DNA from: an uncultured Lachnospiraceae bacterium
Lineage (GTDB): Bacteria; Bacillota; Clostridia; Lachnospirales; Lachnospiraceae
Direction: 5' to 3'
Length of the DNA: 64,000 bases
Assembly: GCA_949949005.1 (NCBI GenBank)
Contig: CATLHM010000002.1
Span: 62,001-126,000 of the forward strand
Below, piece by piece: positions 33,417 to 41,851 of this stretch. The notes under the pieces are model-generated. The model was not told the origin of the DNA. It saw only the letters and a list, made by a program, of their open reading frames with translations, and did not search any database. The position numbers and the translations under genes were made by a program. How positions within the stretch are numbered: the first letter of the stretch is position 1; every line of letters starts with the position of its first letter.

Positions 33417-33833
33417 ATGAATACAGCCTTAATAAGCGAGCAGAGAATACGAAATAACCGAATCCGGCGAAGAAGAGAATTACGCCGCCGCAAGAGAGCA
33501 GGCATCTTGTTCTTATTTATGACGATACTCTTCCTATCTACTTTTTTCAGCCTCAAAATCAGGGCCGAAAGCAACGGACACGATGAGGCTTTCTCTAAAT
33601 ATTATACCAGTATTCAGGTGAAAGCGGGAGACACTCTCTGGCTTTATGCCCAGCAATATGGTAACAGGCAATATTATGAAAACAGCAGGGAATATGTAGA
33701 TGAGGTTATGTTGATCAATTCCCTCCAGGATGATACCATCATCACAGGGCAATATCTGATCCTTCCTTATTATCGCTCTGCCTGCGAAAAGGAGCAGAGT
33801 AGTTCTATTTCTCCCGTAGCTGGACAGCTTTAG
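33417..33833 (+). CDS. yneA: YneA-like SOS cell-division inhibitor (LysM domain)
   Basis: From ATG 33417 (AGAGGAGG upstream) the product has 138 residues: a very basic N-terminus (RRRRELRRRKR), one transmembrane helix at about 29-46, and a LysM domain at 64-118 starting IQVKAGDTLWLYAQQY. This plan and the position divergent from lexA match Bacillus subtilis YneA, which delays septation after DNA damage. The promoter is covered by SOS boxes. The 3' end overlaps the convergent recombinase gene by 29 bp. Sequence likeness to YneA outside LysM is low, so function rests on context. Confidence 0.82.
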   Translation: MNTALISEQRIRNNRIRRRRELRRRKRAGILFLFMTILFLSTFFSLKIRAESNGHDEAFSKYYTSIQVKAGDTLWLYAQQYGNRQYYENSREYVDEVMLINSLQDDTIITGQYLILPYYRSACEKEQSSSISPVAGQL

Positions 33834-34857
33834 CAGCCATTCTGCGTCGCTGATCTTCCTGCGCCGCATAGTGCTTTCGTGTGGTATTTACGTCCTTATG
33901 TCCTAATACGTCCGCCACCAGGTAAATATCTCCCGTTTCCTGGTACAGGGCCGTACCGTATGTACTTCGCAGCTTGTGAGGTGTAATTTTTTTCAGCTTC
34001 GTCACCGTGGCGGCATATTTTTTCACCAGATTCTCCACGGCCCGTACACTGATCCTGCGGTTTTGCATCGAAAGGAACAGGGCGTTCTCATGTCCCTCCA
34101 GGGGGATGGTATGCACTCGTTTTTCAAGATAGTCCTGGAGTGCGTCCTCCACCTCTTTTCCAAAATAGACAACCGTTTCATAACCGCCTTTTCTTCTTAT
34201 TTTAATGCCGTTGTTCCTGAAATCTACATCGCTCATGTCAAGTCCCACGCACTCCGAGACACGGATCCCTGTGCCCAGCAAAAGAGTGAGAAGAGCCACA
34301 TCCCGAAGCTTTGTCTTATGATGGTATTTAAGCTGGCTTTTGGTCAATCCTTCCCCATCCTCCACCTGATCCAGCAAAATGGCAACTTCGTCAATATCCA
34401 GGCGTACAATTTCCTTTTCATGCTCCTTGGGCAGGGGAACCAGCGCAGCAGGATTGGTCTTAATCAGTTCCTCACAGAAGAAATAGTTATAAAAACTTTT
34501 CAGAGCGGCAAGCTTTCTCTTTTTACCCCGGTCATTGTTGCTGTACTCCTTGCCATCCTTCACATAGTAGGTAATATACTCAAGATATTCCTCAATATCC
34601 TCCCTGGTAATCTGATCCAAAACGGATAAAGGGAAATCCACAATAGAAACATTACGGCAGGCGCTGTTATTCGTATGGATAAACTCGAAAAATACACGGA
34701 TATCATAGGCATAGGCAAGTCTGGTACGTGAGGAGGTGTATTCCTGGATCCCTCTGAAAAACTGCTTACAAAAGGGTGGGAGAGTAGCAGCCACCTCCCG
34801 CATTTTCAGCGTATTGATATTATTCTGTTCATCATGATAATTTTGGCTGTTTTCCAT
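33805..34857 (-). CDS. Tyrosine recombinase (XerC/D-like)
   Basis: From the ATG at 34857 (GAGGA about 9 nt upstream; another ATG at 34866 abuts that site) the product has 350 residues. A SAM-like N-terminal domain (about 25-130) precedes the catalytic domain with the complete set Arg199, Lys223, His294, Arg297, His320 and nucleophile Tyr330. It is some 50 residues longer than classic XerC/XerD. No att sites, excisionase or phage genes are nearby, so a chromosomal role, such as dimer resolution, is more likely than a mobile-element integrase. It sits convergent to the SOS-regulated yneA-like gene. Confidence 0.85.
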   Translation of the reverse strand: MENSQNYHDEQNNINTLKMREVAATLPPFCKQFFRGIQEYTSSRTRLAYAYDIRVFFEFIHTNNSACRNVSIVDFPLSVLDQITREDIEEYLEYITYYVKDGKEYSNNDRGKKRKLAALKSFYNYFFCEELIKTNPAALVPLPKEHEKEIVRLDIDEVAILLDQVEDGEGLTKSQLKYHHKTKLRDVALLTLLLGTGIRVSECVGLDMSDVDFRNNGIKIRRKGGYETVVYFGKEVEDALQDYLEKRVHTIPLEGHENALFLSMQNRRISVRAVENLVKKYAATVTKLKKITPHKLRSTYGTALYQETGDIYLVADVLGHKDVNTTRKHYAAQEDQRRRMAAKAVQLREK

Positions 34858-34938
34858 ATACGTCATTCCTCTGTCTTTCTGTCGTGTATCATGTTACTGC
34901 AAAATACGCAGCGCCGCGCTTCCCAGCCGGACCGGAAC

Positions 34939-35649
34939 CTACCATCCATCCACATGGCTGCCCTGAATTGCCGTGAACATTCTCATTTTGGCACCAGGAT
35001 TTTCCTGATTGATTTTGCGAAGCAGCTCTTTTGCATATTCCCGCTTCGTACTCCCGTCTGCAGGACACGGACTTTTTACCACCGGCAGATGTATCTTATT
35101 GACAAAGCCAATAACATCCGCCTCATTCATATAGATCAGCGGCCTTATTACTGTTAAATCCATACGGTCCAGATAGGTCACCGGGCGGAATGTGTGAAAT
35201 CTTCCCTCATAGACCAGGGACATCAGCATGGTCTCCACCACATCATCTTTGTGATGTGCATAAGCAACCTTATTGCATCCAGCATTTTTGATTGCCTCAT
35301 TGAGAGCGCCTTTACGCATTTTGGCACAGAGGGAACAGGGATTGCTTTCCTTCCGCTCCTGGAAGACAATCTCTGCGATATCTGTTTTCACTATCGTATA
35401 GGGAACATCCAGACTATGGCACAGCTCCTCAATTTTAGTCAGATCCTGATTGCCAAATCCCAGATCAACCGTAACCCCGTGGATTGTGAAATTTTGCGGA
35501 TAAAATCTCATCAGGCCATGCAGCCCATAGAGAAGTGTAAGGCTGTCCTTTCCACCGGAAATTCCTACTGCAATACAGTCGCCTTCCTCTATCATATGGT
35601 AGTCGTCTACCGCACGGCGCATAAAGCTTAATACCTTTTGTAATGTCAT
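34939..35649 (-). CDS. ttcA: TtcA-like tRNA 2-thiocytidine synthetase / PP-loop ATPase
   Basis: The 236-residue protein has the PP-loop SGGKDS (31-36), the CxxC pair Cys105/Cys108 (NPCSLCAKMRKGAL) and a third Cys195 (SPCPADG). Three cysteines in these places bind the iron-sulfur cluster of TtcA, which thiolates cytidine 32 of some tRNAs. It is shorter than enterobacterial TtcA (about 310), so a related tRNA-thiolating role is possible. It stands alone on the minus strand. Confidence 0.78.
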   Translation of the reverse strand: MTLQKVLSFMRRAVDDYHMIEEGDCIAVGISGGKDSLTLLYGLHGLMRFYPQNFTIHGVTVDLGFGNQDLTKIEELCHSLDVPYTIVKTDIAEIVFQERKESNPCSLCAKMRKGALNEAIKNAGCNKVAYAHHKDDVVETMLMSLVYEGRFHTFRPVTYLDRMDLTVIRPLIYMNEADVIGFVNKIHLPVVKSPCPADGSTKREYAKELLRKINQENPGAKMRMFTAIQGSHVDGW

Positions 35650-35731
35650 TTTCCACTGACTCCTTCCAGACTATTATTCTAGCATATTTCCTGACGAATA
35701 ACATAGTATCTTTTCAAAAAAAATGCTATAC

Positions 35732-35767
35732 TATAGTAAACGGCAAAATAATTTGTCGTTTACTATA
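35732..35767 (+). repeat. Dispersed palindrome, copy 2
   Basis: TATAGTAAACGGCAAA (35732-35747) and TTTGTCGTTTACTATA (35752-35767) form a 16-bp stem with one mismatch and the loop ATAA. The core is shared with the palindrome before rsfS. It lies between the divergent ttcA-like and AI-2E-family genes, and could be a transcription factor site or a mobile palindrome. Confidence 0.8.
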
Positions 35768-35852
35768 ATCCCTTTGGGGGATGCGCACGATGGGGACATT
35801 CTCATGCCCTGCGGCCAGCTTATTGAATCAAGATATTAAAGGAGCCATCTCT

Positions 35853-37208
35853 ATGAAATTTCCATTCAACAAAAGATATTGTCGTATCGGTATCACTGCC
35901 TTTACAGTTGTGGCAGCATCTATCTGTTTTTATTACCTTATTTTCCACGGAGACCGTTTTTCCGCCCAGTTAGATGCGTTCTTTAAAGTGATCAGCCCCG
36001 TTTTGTCAGGCATTATTTTTGCCTATCTCATGACGCCCATGGTCAACGGAATCGAAAACAAGCTTCTGATTCCCTTATGGAGCAGGGATAAAGGCTTCGT
36101 TACTGTGAAGCAGCGAAAGTATATAAGGGCATGTTCCATTACCCTGACGGTATTGATCGTAATCTGGTTGATTTACGGCTTTTTTTCCATACTGATTCCC
36201 AATATCTTTACAAGTATACGCAGCATTGCCCGACAGTTTCCTGAGTATGTGGAAAATCTGACTACCTGGTCCGCTAAATTCCTGGAGGATAATCCGGATA
36301 TTGAGAAAATGGTCATCCGTGTCTTAGACGAGTATTCCGAAGAATTTACCAAATATCTGAACGGGAGTATCATTCCCCAGATGGAAGCGCTGGTCAAGCA
36401 GCTCTCCCTGAGCATGATCAGCGTTCTGAAAGCACTCTGGAATATTATCATAGGTGTGATAATCTCCATTTATGTTCTTTACAACAAGGAAATCCATGCC
36501 GGCCAGGCAAAAAAAATTATATTTGCTCTCTTTAACACCAAAACCGCCAACCAACTGATTAAGGATGTCCGCTTTACCAGCGATACCTTTATCGGTTTTA
36601 TCAGCGGGAAAATTGTAGATTCCATTATCATCGGATTTATCTGCTTTGCGGGAACCACCCTTCTTAAGATGCCATATGCTCTGCTGATCAGCGTAATCAT
36701 TGGTGTGACCAATGTTATCCCGTTTTTCGGCCCTTACCTTGGAGCTGTCCCCAGCACAGTCCTTATCCTGATGGTGAACCCCGTGCAGGCCATTTACTTT
36801 GTAATATTTATCCTTATCCTTCAGCAAATCGACGGAAATCTGATAGGGCCTAAGATCCTGGGGCAATCCACCGGTTTGTCCGGTTTCTGGGTTATCTTTT
36901 CCATCACTATTTTCGGAGGAATACTGGGGGTTCCCGGAATGATCATCGGCGTTCCCTTTTTTGCAGTACTCTATGCCATGATCCGCCGGATCACCAACCA
37001 CATGTTGGAAAGAAGGGGCCTGCCGGTGGAAACCGACATGTATTTGAAAGTAGACTATATTGACGACAAGGTTTTCGTACCCATTGAAGAAAAGTCTGCG
37101 GCTTCTACATTCAGGCTGAATATTTTCAGACCCAAAAAGGCGTTAAACGCCCCCAAAAGCCAATCCATAGAAAAGAACGACGATCATCAGGAAAACGAAA
37201 ACAACTAA
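35853..37208 (+). CDS. AI-2E family transporter (PerM/YtvI type)
   Basis: I chose ATG 35853, with AAAGGAG 8 nt upstream, over the longer reading from 35781, which adds 24 non-hydrophobic residues. The 451-residue protein has about eight transmembrane helices and the family motifs GIIFAYLMTPMVNGIE, TNVIPFFGPYLGAVPS and QQIDGNLIGPKILG. Members export autoinducer-2 (TqsA) or exchange sodium/protons; which applies here is unknown. The C-terminal 50 residues are soluble and charged. Confidence 0.85.
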   Translation: MKFPFNKRYCRIGITAFTVVAASICFYYLIFHGDRFSAQLDAFFKVISPVLSGIIFAYLMTPMVNGIENKLLIPLWSRDKGFVTVKQRKYIRACSITLTVLIVIWLIYGFFSILIPNIFTSIRSIARQFPEYVENLTTWSAKFLEDNPDIEKMVIRVLDEYSEEFTKYLNGSIIPQMEALVKQLSLSMISVLKALWNIIIGVIISIYVLYNKEIHAGQAKKIIFALFNTKTANQLIKDVRFTSDTFIGFISGKIVDSIIIGFICFAGTTLLKMPYALLISVIIGVTNVIPFFGPYLGAVPSTVLILMVNPVQAIYFVIFILILQQIDGNLIGPKILGQSTGLSGFWVIFSITIFGGILGVPGMIIGVPFFAVLYAMIRRITNHMLERRGLPVETDMYLKVDYIDDKVFVPIEEKSAASTFRLNIFRPKKALNAPKSQSIEKNDDHQENENN

Positions 37209-37259
37209 AAATGGAAGGAAATTTGAGAGCCGCCTTATGGCGGCAGAATGGAGACTGAC

Positions 37260-37712
37260 ATGAAATTTGTGATACAGAGGGTGGACGAGGCAAAGGTAAC
37301 GGTTGACAATCAGACGGTTGGAGAAATTACCCAGGGATTCGTGGTTCTTGTGGGCGTTTGCGATACCGATACCTATGAGATTGCGGATAAAATGATACAC
37401 AAACTATTGAATTTGAGAATATTTTCTGACGAGAACGACAAGACAAATCTTGATCTCAAAAAGATCAGCGGCGAATTGTTAATTATTTCACAATTCACCT
37501 TATACGCTGATTGCAAAAAAGGGAACCGTCCCTCCTTTATCAATGCCGGGAAGCCCGACTTTGCCAACGAAATGTATGAATATATCCTTAAAAATTGCCA
37601 AAAAGAAATCCCCCATGTAGCTCATGGCGTTTTTGGCGCGCACATGAAAGTTTCCCTGGTAAATAATGGCCCCTTTACCGTGATTCTCGATTCAAACGAA
37701 ATCTGCGGATAA
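37260..37712 (+). CDS. dtd: D-aminoacyl-tRNA deacylase Dtd
   Basis: From ATG 37260 (GGAG 8 nt upstream; ATG 37248 is an alternative) the product has 150 residues, starting MKFVIQRVDEAKVTV. The active-site motifs SQFTLYAD and NNGPFTVILDS are intact. Dtd removes D-amino acids and glycine wrongly attached to tRNA. It lies 51 bp after the transporter gene. Confidence 0.95.
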   Translation: MKFVIQRVDEAKVTVDNQTVGEITQGFVVLVGVCDTDTYEIADKMIHKLLNLRIFSDENDKTNLDLKKISGELLIISQFTLYADCKKGNRPSFINAGKPDFANEMYEYILKNCQKEIPHVAHGVFGAHMKVSLVNNGPFTVILDSNEICG

Positions 37713-37748
37713 AATAATTACCCCAAAAATTTTTAAAAGGAGTTTTCT

Positions 37749-38033
37749 ATGAAATATACCTTGATTGCCGTAGTTGCCTTCCTTATCGTAGTATATGCTT
37801 ATACCTATATCAAACACAGAAAAAGAAGGAATAACCAAACCAGCACCGTAAAGGAATTCAAAAGTAAGTATCTGAAAAAAGCTGAAAAGGAGACCGAAAA
37901 TATTTCTCAGGGATATACTCCATACCTGAGCAAATATAACAGTTCCCTAGATTATGTGGACAAAAGCGAATTCCTAAAGAGTGCGAGCGATTCACAACCA
38001 CCAGCATCAAAGAGCCAGAGCCGAAAATACTAA
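37749..38033 (+). CDS. Small membrane-anchored protein of unknown function
   Basis: The 94-residue product has an N-terminal transmembrane helix (about residues 3-20) with a basic stop (KHRKRR), then a hydrophilic, Lys/Ser-rich tail. AAAGGAG precedes the ATG. No family is recognised. It may be cotranscribed with dtd and ends at a terminator hairpin. Confidence 0.6.
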   Translation: MKYTLIAVVAFLIVVYAYTYIKHRKRRNNQTSTVKEFKSKYLKKAEKETENISQGYTPYLSKYNSSLDYVDKSEFLKSASDSQPPASKSQSRKY

Positions 38034-38061
38034 AAGGAACAGGATTTAATCCCTGTTCCTT
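38034..38061 (+). terminator. Terminator-like hairpin
   Basis: AAGGAACAGG (38034-38043) and CCTGTTCCTT (38052-38061) pair perfectly with an 8-nt loop directly after a stop codon. The following T-run is short, so efficiency is uncertain. Confidence 0.65.
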
Positions 38062-38068
38062 ATCAAAA

Positions 38069-38258
38069 GCCCATCGAAGGCCCGCCAACTTATTCCTTCA
38101 GTTTATCAGACCCCCAAGTTTAACGAATTATCAGACCCTCAAGTTTAACGAACTAGTTGGCTATGGAGCCGCTACCTAAAACATAAGCCATAGTCATGCG
38201 CCCATCGAAAGCCCTGCCAACTATTCGTTAAACTTGCGTTTTGCGAATAGTTGGATGG
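38069..38258 (+). repeat. Compound repeat-rich intergenic region
   Basis: This 190-bp stretch has no credible ORF. Two 25-bp tandem units (38103-38127 and 38128-38152, one mismatch) contain AAGTTTAACG, which recurs inverted at 38226-38235. CCATCGAAGGCCCGCCAACT (38071-38090) recurs with small changes at 38201-38221. CCAACTATTCG (38217-38227) and CGAATAGTTGG (38244-38254) form an 11-bp stem. The last stem could end transcription of the minus-strand kinase-like gene. Confidence 0.75.
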
Positions 38259-38259
38259 A

Positions 38260-38886
38260 TCAATTATTCTTACTCTCAAAGTCCTCAATATACTGAATGA
38301 TCAGCTTAGCCGTTCCTTCCACTCCCAGAACACCGCTGTTAATACACAAATCGTAGCTGTCAGCGCGTCCCCATTTCTTGGAGGAATAATAATTATAATA
38401 GCTCTGGCGTTGCTTATCCTTCTTAATGCACATATCCTTGGCTTTAGCGGCGTCCAGTTCATATTTTTTCATGATACGCTTTGTTTTGCTTTCTTCGTCG
38501 GAATAAATAAAAAGATGCACACAGTTCTTCATGTCACTGAGCGCATAATCGGCGCATCGGCCTACAATGACGCAGGATTCCTCATGTGCAATCTTCTTAA
38601 TGGCATCAAACTGTGCCAGAAAAACCTTATGGCTGATAGGCATCTCCACAAAATGTGACGCATTGTAACCAAAAGAATACGTATCCATAACCAGATTATA
38701 AAGAAAGGAACTGGTAGGTCTTTCGTCATGGTTCTCAAGCATTTCCTCACAAAAACCACTTTCCTTGGCAGCTCTGCTCAAAAGCTCCTTATCATAGCAT
38801 TTAATTCCGAAATATTCTGCCACCTTTTCTCCGATTTCACGGCCACCGGAACCAAACTGACGGCCAATAGTAACTACTGTATTCAT
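38260..38886 (-). CDS. Cytidylate-kinase-like family protein
   Basis: The 208-residue protein starts MNTVVTIGRQFGSGGREIG, with a P-loop of the form GxxxGSGG, and has an R/K-rich lid region (KDKQRQSYYNYYSSKKWG). This is the cytidylate-kinase-like (AAA_26-type) family, distinct from the essential Cmk. It probably phosphorylates a nucleotide or similar substrate; this is not settled for the family. A clear promoter lies upstream. AGGAGG precedes the ATG. Confidence 0.85.
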   Translation of the reverse strand: MNTVVTIGRQFGSGGREIGEKVAEYFGIKCYDKELLSRAAKESGFCEEMLENHDERPTSSFLYNLVMDTYSFGYNASHFVEMPISHKVFLAQFDAIKKIAHEESCVIVGRCADYALSDMKNCVHLFIYSDEESKTKRIMKKYELDAAKAKDMCIKKDKQRQSYYNYYSSKKWGRADSYDLCINSGVLGVEGTAKLIIQYIEDFESKNN

Positions 38887-38927
38887 ATGAACGCCTCCTG
38901 TCTCTATAATTTAACAAGTTTCCTATT

Positions 38928-38956
38928 ATTATACATAAAAAAGGTAAGAATTTCAA
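38928..38956 (-). promoter_or_regulatory. Promoter of the cytidylate-kinase-like gene
   Basis: On the minus strand: TTGAAA (complement of 38951-38956), 17 bp and TATAAT (complement of 38928-38933) preceded by TG. The MITE-like element ends only about 22 bp upstream of the -35 box. Confidence 0.75.
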
Positions 38957-38977
38957 TCTTTCAAGTCATTTTTCACA

Positions 38978-39133
38978 AATTCTCAGTAACAGTTCAGCCT
39001 CCGGCTTCACTGTCACGCCTGATGCACACAAAATACTCCAAAGTCGCATTTTGGCGCTTGCACAACTCTCAAAATCGCATACAGAGCGATTTTACTCGCG
39101 GAATAGTGTAAGGCTGAACTGTTACAATTCTCA
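38978..39133. mobile_element. MITE-like element with 15-bp terminal inverted repeats and 8-bp target duplication
   Basis: GTAACAGTTCAGCCT (38986-39000) and AGGCTGAACTGTTAC (39111-39125) are perfect inverted repeats bounding 140 bp. The same octamer AATTCTCA flanks both sides (38978-38985 and 39126-39133), as expected of a target-site duplication. The inside has no ORF of use but holds a hairpin (AAAATCGC 39071-39078 with GCGATTTT 39086-39093). It is a non-autonomous transposon by structure; the transposase that would move it is not in this window. Confidence 0.8.
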
Positions 39134-39185
39134 AAAAAAATTAACCTTTTATTTACAAAAATCCAGCCTATTACAGAACTGCCCT

Positions 39186-40133
39186 TTATAATTTGTCTAA
39201 CAGTTTCAGAAAGTATTCCGGCAATGGCGCATCCGTCTCAATGTATTCCTCCGTCGTCGGATGCCTAAAGCCAAGGATTTTGGCATGAAGCGTCTGCCCT
39301 TCCAGAGAAAAAGCGCTGCTTTTCGGCCCATACACCGTATCCCCCAGCAGAGGGTGCCCTATATGGGCCATATGGACTCTGATCTGATGGGTGCGTCCTG
39401 TTTCAAGCGCGCATTCAACATAGGTATACTTATCCATATGCCTTAAAACCCTGTAATGGGTAATGGCGTCCTTTCCCCCATCCATTCTCACTGCCATCTT
39501 CTTCCGCTGCGAGGGATGCCTTCCGATCAGGGTATGTATCACGCCCTCCTCATCCTTTAACACGCCGTGTACAATAGCATGATACCGCCTCACAATAGAG
39601 TGTTCCTTTAACTGCTCTGCAATTCTGCTGTGGGCCCTGTCATTTTTGCAGGCAATCACCGAGCCGGTAGTGTCCCTGTCTATCCGATGAACGATACCCG
39701 GACGCAGAACCCCGTTGATACCGCTTAAATTCTCCTTACAGTGAAACAGGAGGGCATTTACCAGGGTGCCACTGTAATGGCCGGGGGCAGGATGCACCAC
39801 CATCCCCTTGGGCTTGTTGACCACAATAACGTCCTTGTCCTCATAGAGAATATCCAATGGAATATTCTCCGCGGCAATATTAGGTATACTGGCAGGGGGA
39901 AGCTTTACCTCAATGTGGTCTTCCGGTTTGACCCGATAGCTGGCCTTCACCCCTTCTCCGTTTACCCTGATCCCTCCCTGGGACAGGAGCTTTTGAATAT
40001 AAGAACGGGACAAGGAGTCCATAAGCATACCGAGCAGCTTATCCACTCTCTCGTCCTCGTTTTCTTCCGCTACCACAAAATAGAACGCTTCCTCCGTCGG
40101 CATAATTCCTGTTTCATTTGAACTCTCTGTCAT
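39186..40133 (-). CDS. rluD: RluD-like 23S rRNA pseudouridine synthase
   Basis: The 315-residue enzyme has an S4 domain (about 20-80; ERVDKLLGMLMDSLSRSYIQKLL), the catalytic Asp in HRIDRDTTG, and ETGRTHQIRVHMAHIGHPLLGD. It resembles RluD/YlyB. In Firmicutes the ylyB-type gene follows lspA, as here: the start overlaps lspA's stop by 4 bp. Confidence 0.9.
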   Translation of the reverse strand: MTESSNETGIMPTEEAFYFVVAEENEDERVDKLLGMLMDSLSRSYIQKLLSQGGIRVNGEGVKASYRVKPEDHIEVKLPPASIPNIAAENIPLDILYEDKDVIVVNKPKGMVVHPAPGHYSGTLVNALLFHCKENLSGINGVLRPGIVHRIDRDTTGSVIACKNDRAHSRIAEQLKEHSIVRRYHAIVHGVLKDEEGVIHTLIGRHPSQRKKMAVRMDGGKDAITHYRVLRHMDKYTYVECALETGRTHQIRVHMAHIGHPLLGDTVYGPKSSAFSLEGQTLHAKILGFRHPTTEEYIETDAPLPEYFLKLLDKL

Positions 40134-40684
40134 ACTTCTTTTCCCTGAACCTTAGCATTCTCCGGGCTGTCGGACACCCTGCCGCCAAAGCCTAAAAAAT
40201 AAAAATCATTATCCTTATAAACAAAAAGAACCTGAATTGCCAAAAGTGCCGCCGAAAAAGTAACATACATGTCTGCCACATTAAATATAGGGAAATCAAT
40301 CAGCACAATGTAAATGAAATCTACCACATAACCCACCTTAAGACGGTCGATCAGATTCCCCACCGCACCGGAAGCAATGATAATCAGCAAAAAATTCAGC
40401 TTATCATACTTCTTTTCCCCCGGAGCCTTGATCAGCACATAGGTAATCACACATAAAAAAACAAGGGCAACTATCACAAAAAATATTTTCTGGTCTTGCA
40501 GAAGCCCGAATGCCGCTCCCCGGTTTTCGAGATAATTCAGCTCCAGGATTCCGTCGATCAGCGGAACTGCAGGTTTATCTTTCAGGTTTTGCACCGCCCC
40601 GTACTTGGTGAGCTGGTCAATTGCCACAAGAGCAGCCATCAAAAGAAAATCCAAAAAGAATAATCTGTTTTTATGCTTATCCAT
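40130..40684 (-). CDS. lspA: Lipoprotein signal peptidase LspA
   Basis: I set the start at the ATG at 40684 (MDKHKNRLFF), preceded by AGGAT and 4 bp after aroB; longer readings run into aroB. The product of 184 residues has four transmembrane helices and the catalytic Asp pair in NLIDRL..VVDF and FNVADMYV. It cleaves signal peptides of prolipoproteins, such as the OppA-type and DacF-type lipoproteins of this window. The last 20 residues form an added hydrophilic tail. Confidence 0.93.
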   Translation of the reverse strand: MDKHKNRLFFLDFLLMAALVAIDQLTKYGAVQNLKDKPAVPLIDGILELNYLENRGAAFGLLQDQKIFFVIVALVFLCVITYVLIKAPGEKKYDKLNFLLIIIASGAVGNLIDRLKVGYVVDFIYIVLIDFPIFNVADMYVTFSAALLAIQVLFVYKDNDFYFLGFGGRVSDSPENAKVQGKEV

Positions 40685-40688
40685 TATC

Positions 40689-41792
40689 CTATTCACAATC
40701 CTCCACATAATGAATCTCACAGATGGCATTTAAGATGTCTTCATCCGTAACCGTCCTGTCGATCAGGGCCTTCCCCACCTTTTTGAGGAGAACAAATTTA
40801 ATACTCTCTCCCTCCATCTTCTTATCTGACTTCGTCAGCCTCAAAATTTCCTGCGGCTCGATATCCTCAATGGAAATGGGAAGATTAAAGGGCACAAACA
40901 TATCTCTGACCTCATAATACTCTTCCATGGACAAAAGCTCATGCTTCCAGGAGATAAAGGCGGCGGCCACAGCCCCCAGGGCAACACACTCCCCATGGGT
41001 CAGGGAAAAATTCTTTGCCTTCTCGATAGCATGGCCTATGGTATGTCCAAAGTTAAGGAGCGCACGCTCCCCCTTCTCCGTTGGATCCTTTTCCACCACA
41101 AGCTTTTTGATGTTGCAGCTCTTCTCAACCATTTCCAGCAAAGTATCCGTATCTCTCTCGCAGATTTCGTACATATGGTCTAAGAGCCATTCATAAAAAA
41201 CGGCGTCTTTGATCAGCCCATGCTTCATGATCTCGGCAAATCCGCTGAAAAACTGGCGGTCATCCAGGGTTTTCAACACACCCACGTTCATATAAACCAG
41301 CCGCGGCATATAAAAGGCTCCCACCATATTTTTGAAACCATCAAAATCCACACCTGTCTTGCCTCCGATGCTGGAATCCGCCTGGGCCAGGAGCGAGGTT
41401 GGGATCTGAACAAAATCAATTCCACGCAGATAAGTCGCTGCGGCAAACCCGGTAATATCTCCTACGACTCCCCCACCAAGAGCAATCAGCAAATCTTTCC
41501 TGTCAAACTTTTCGCCAATCAGGAAGGTATAAATATCCTTCACCGTAGCCAGCGTCTTATTCTCCTCTCCCGCAGGAAAAGAAAATAGAAGGTTGTTTTT
41601 GCAGATTCCATGAAGAATCTCCATAATTTCATCCCCATAGAGGGAGGCCACATGGGAGTCTGTCACAACACAAACTTTTCTCTCCTGAATCTCCAGAGCC
41701 ATAAGCTCCTGCTCCAAGTCCTGGAAATCAGCGGTAATTACAATATCATAGCAGGGCTTCCTGTTATATAAAATATTTAATCGGCTGTTCAT
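40689..41792 (-). CDS. aroB: 3-dehydroquinate synthase AroB
   Basis: The 367-residue product has the NAD-binding GGGVVGDITGFAAATYLRGI and the active-site region IPTSLLAQADSSIGGKTGVDF, plus zinc-ligand His in FGHTIGHAIE and HGECV. It performs the second step of the shikimate pathway. Placing aroB ahead of lspA and rluD in one unit is unusual outside this lineage. Confidence 0.94.
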   Translation of the reverse strand: MNSRLNILYNRKPCYDIVITADFQDLEQELMALEIQERKVCVVTDSHVASLYGDEIMEILHGICKNNLLFSFPAGEENKTLATVKDIYTFLIGEKFDRKDLLIALGGGVVGDITGFAAATYLRGIDFVQIPTSLLAQADSSIGGKTGVDFDGFKNMVGAFYMPRLVYMNVGVLKTLDDRQFFSGFAEIMKHGLIKDAVFYEWLLDHMYEICERDTDTLLEMVEKSCNIKKLVVEKDPTEKGERALLNFGHTIGHAIEKAKNFSLTHGECVALGAVAAAFISWKHELLSMEEYYEVRDMFVPFNLPISIEDIEPQEILRLTKSDKKMEGESIKFVLLKKVGKALIDRTVTDEDILNAICEIHYVEDCE

Positions 41793-41819
41793 CGTCTACT
41801 CCTGTCACTATTTTCTAAG

Positions 41820-41844
41820 GTAAAAAAGAGTGCCATGCACTCTT
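41820..41844 (-). terminator. Rho-independent terminator after sepF (minus strand)
   Basis: AAGAGTGC (41826-41833) and GCACTCTT (41837-41844) pair around a 3-nt loop; on the minus strand a run of T follows. It separates the sepF unit from aroB. Confidence 0.85.
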
Positions 41845-41851
41845 ATTGTTT

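Noticed and set aside
33805..34857. Integrase marking a prophage or integrative element
   Set aside because: Flanking genes on both sides are core chromosomal genes (lexA, ttcA-like); no attachment repeats, excisionase, replication or phage genes are present.
38103..38152. Possible CRISPR array
   Set aside because: There are only two units, directly adjacent with no spacer between them, and no cas genes nearby.
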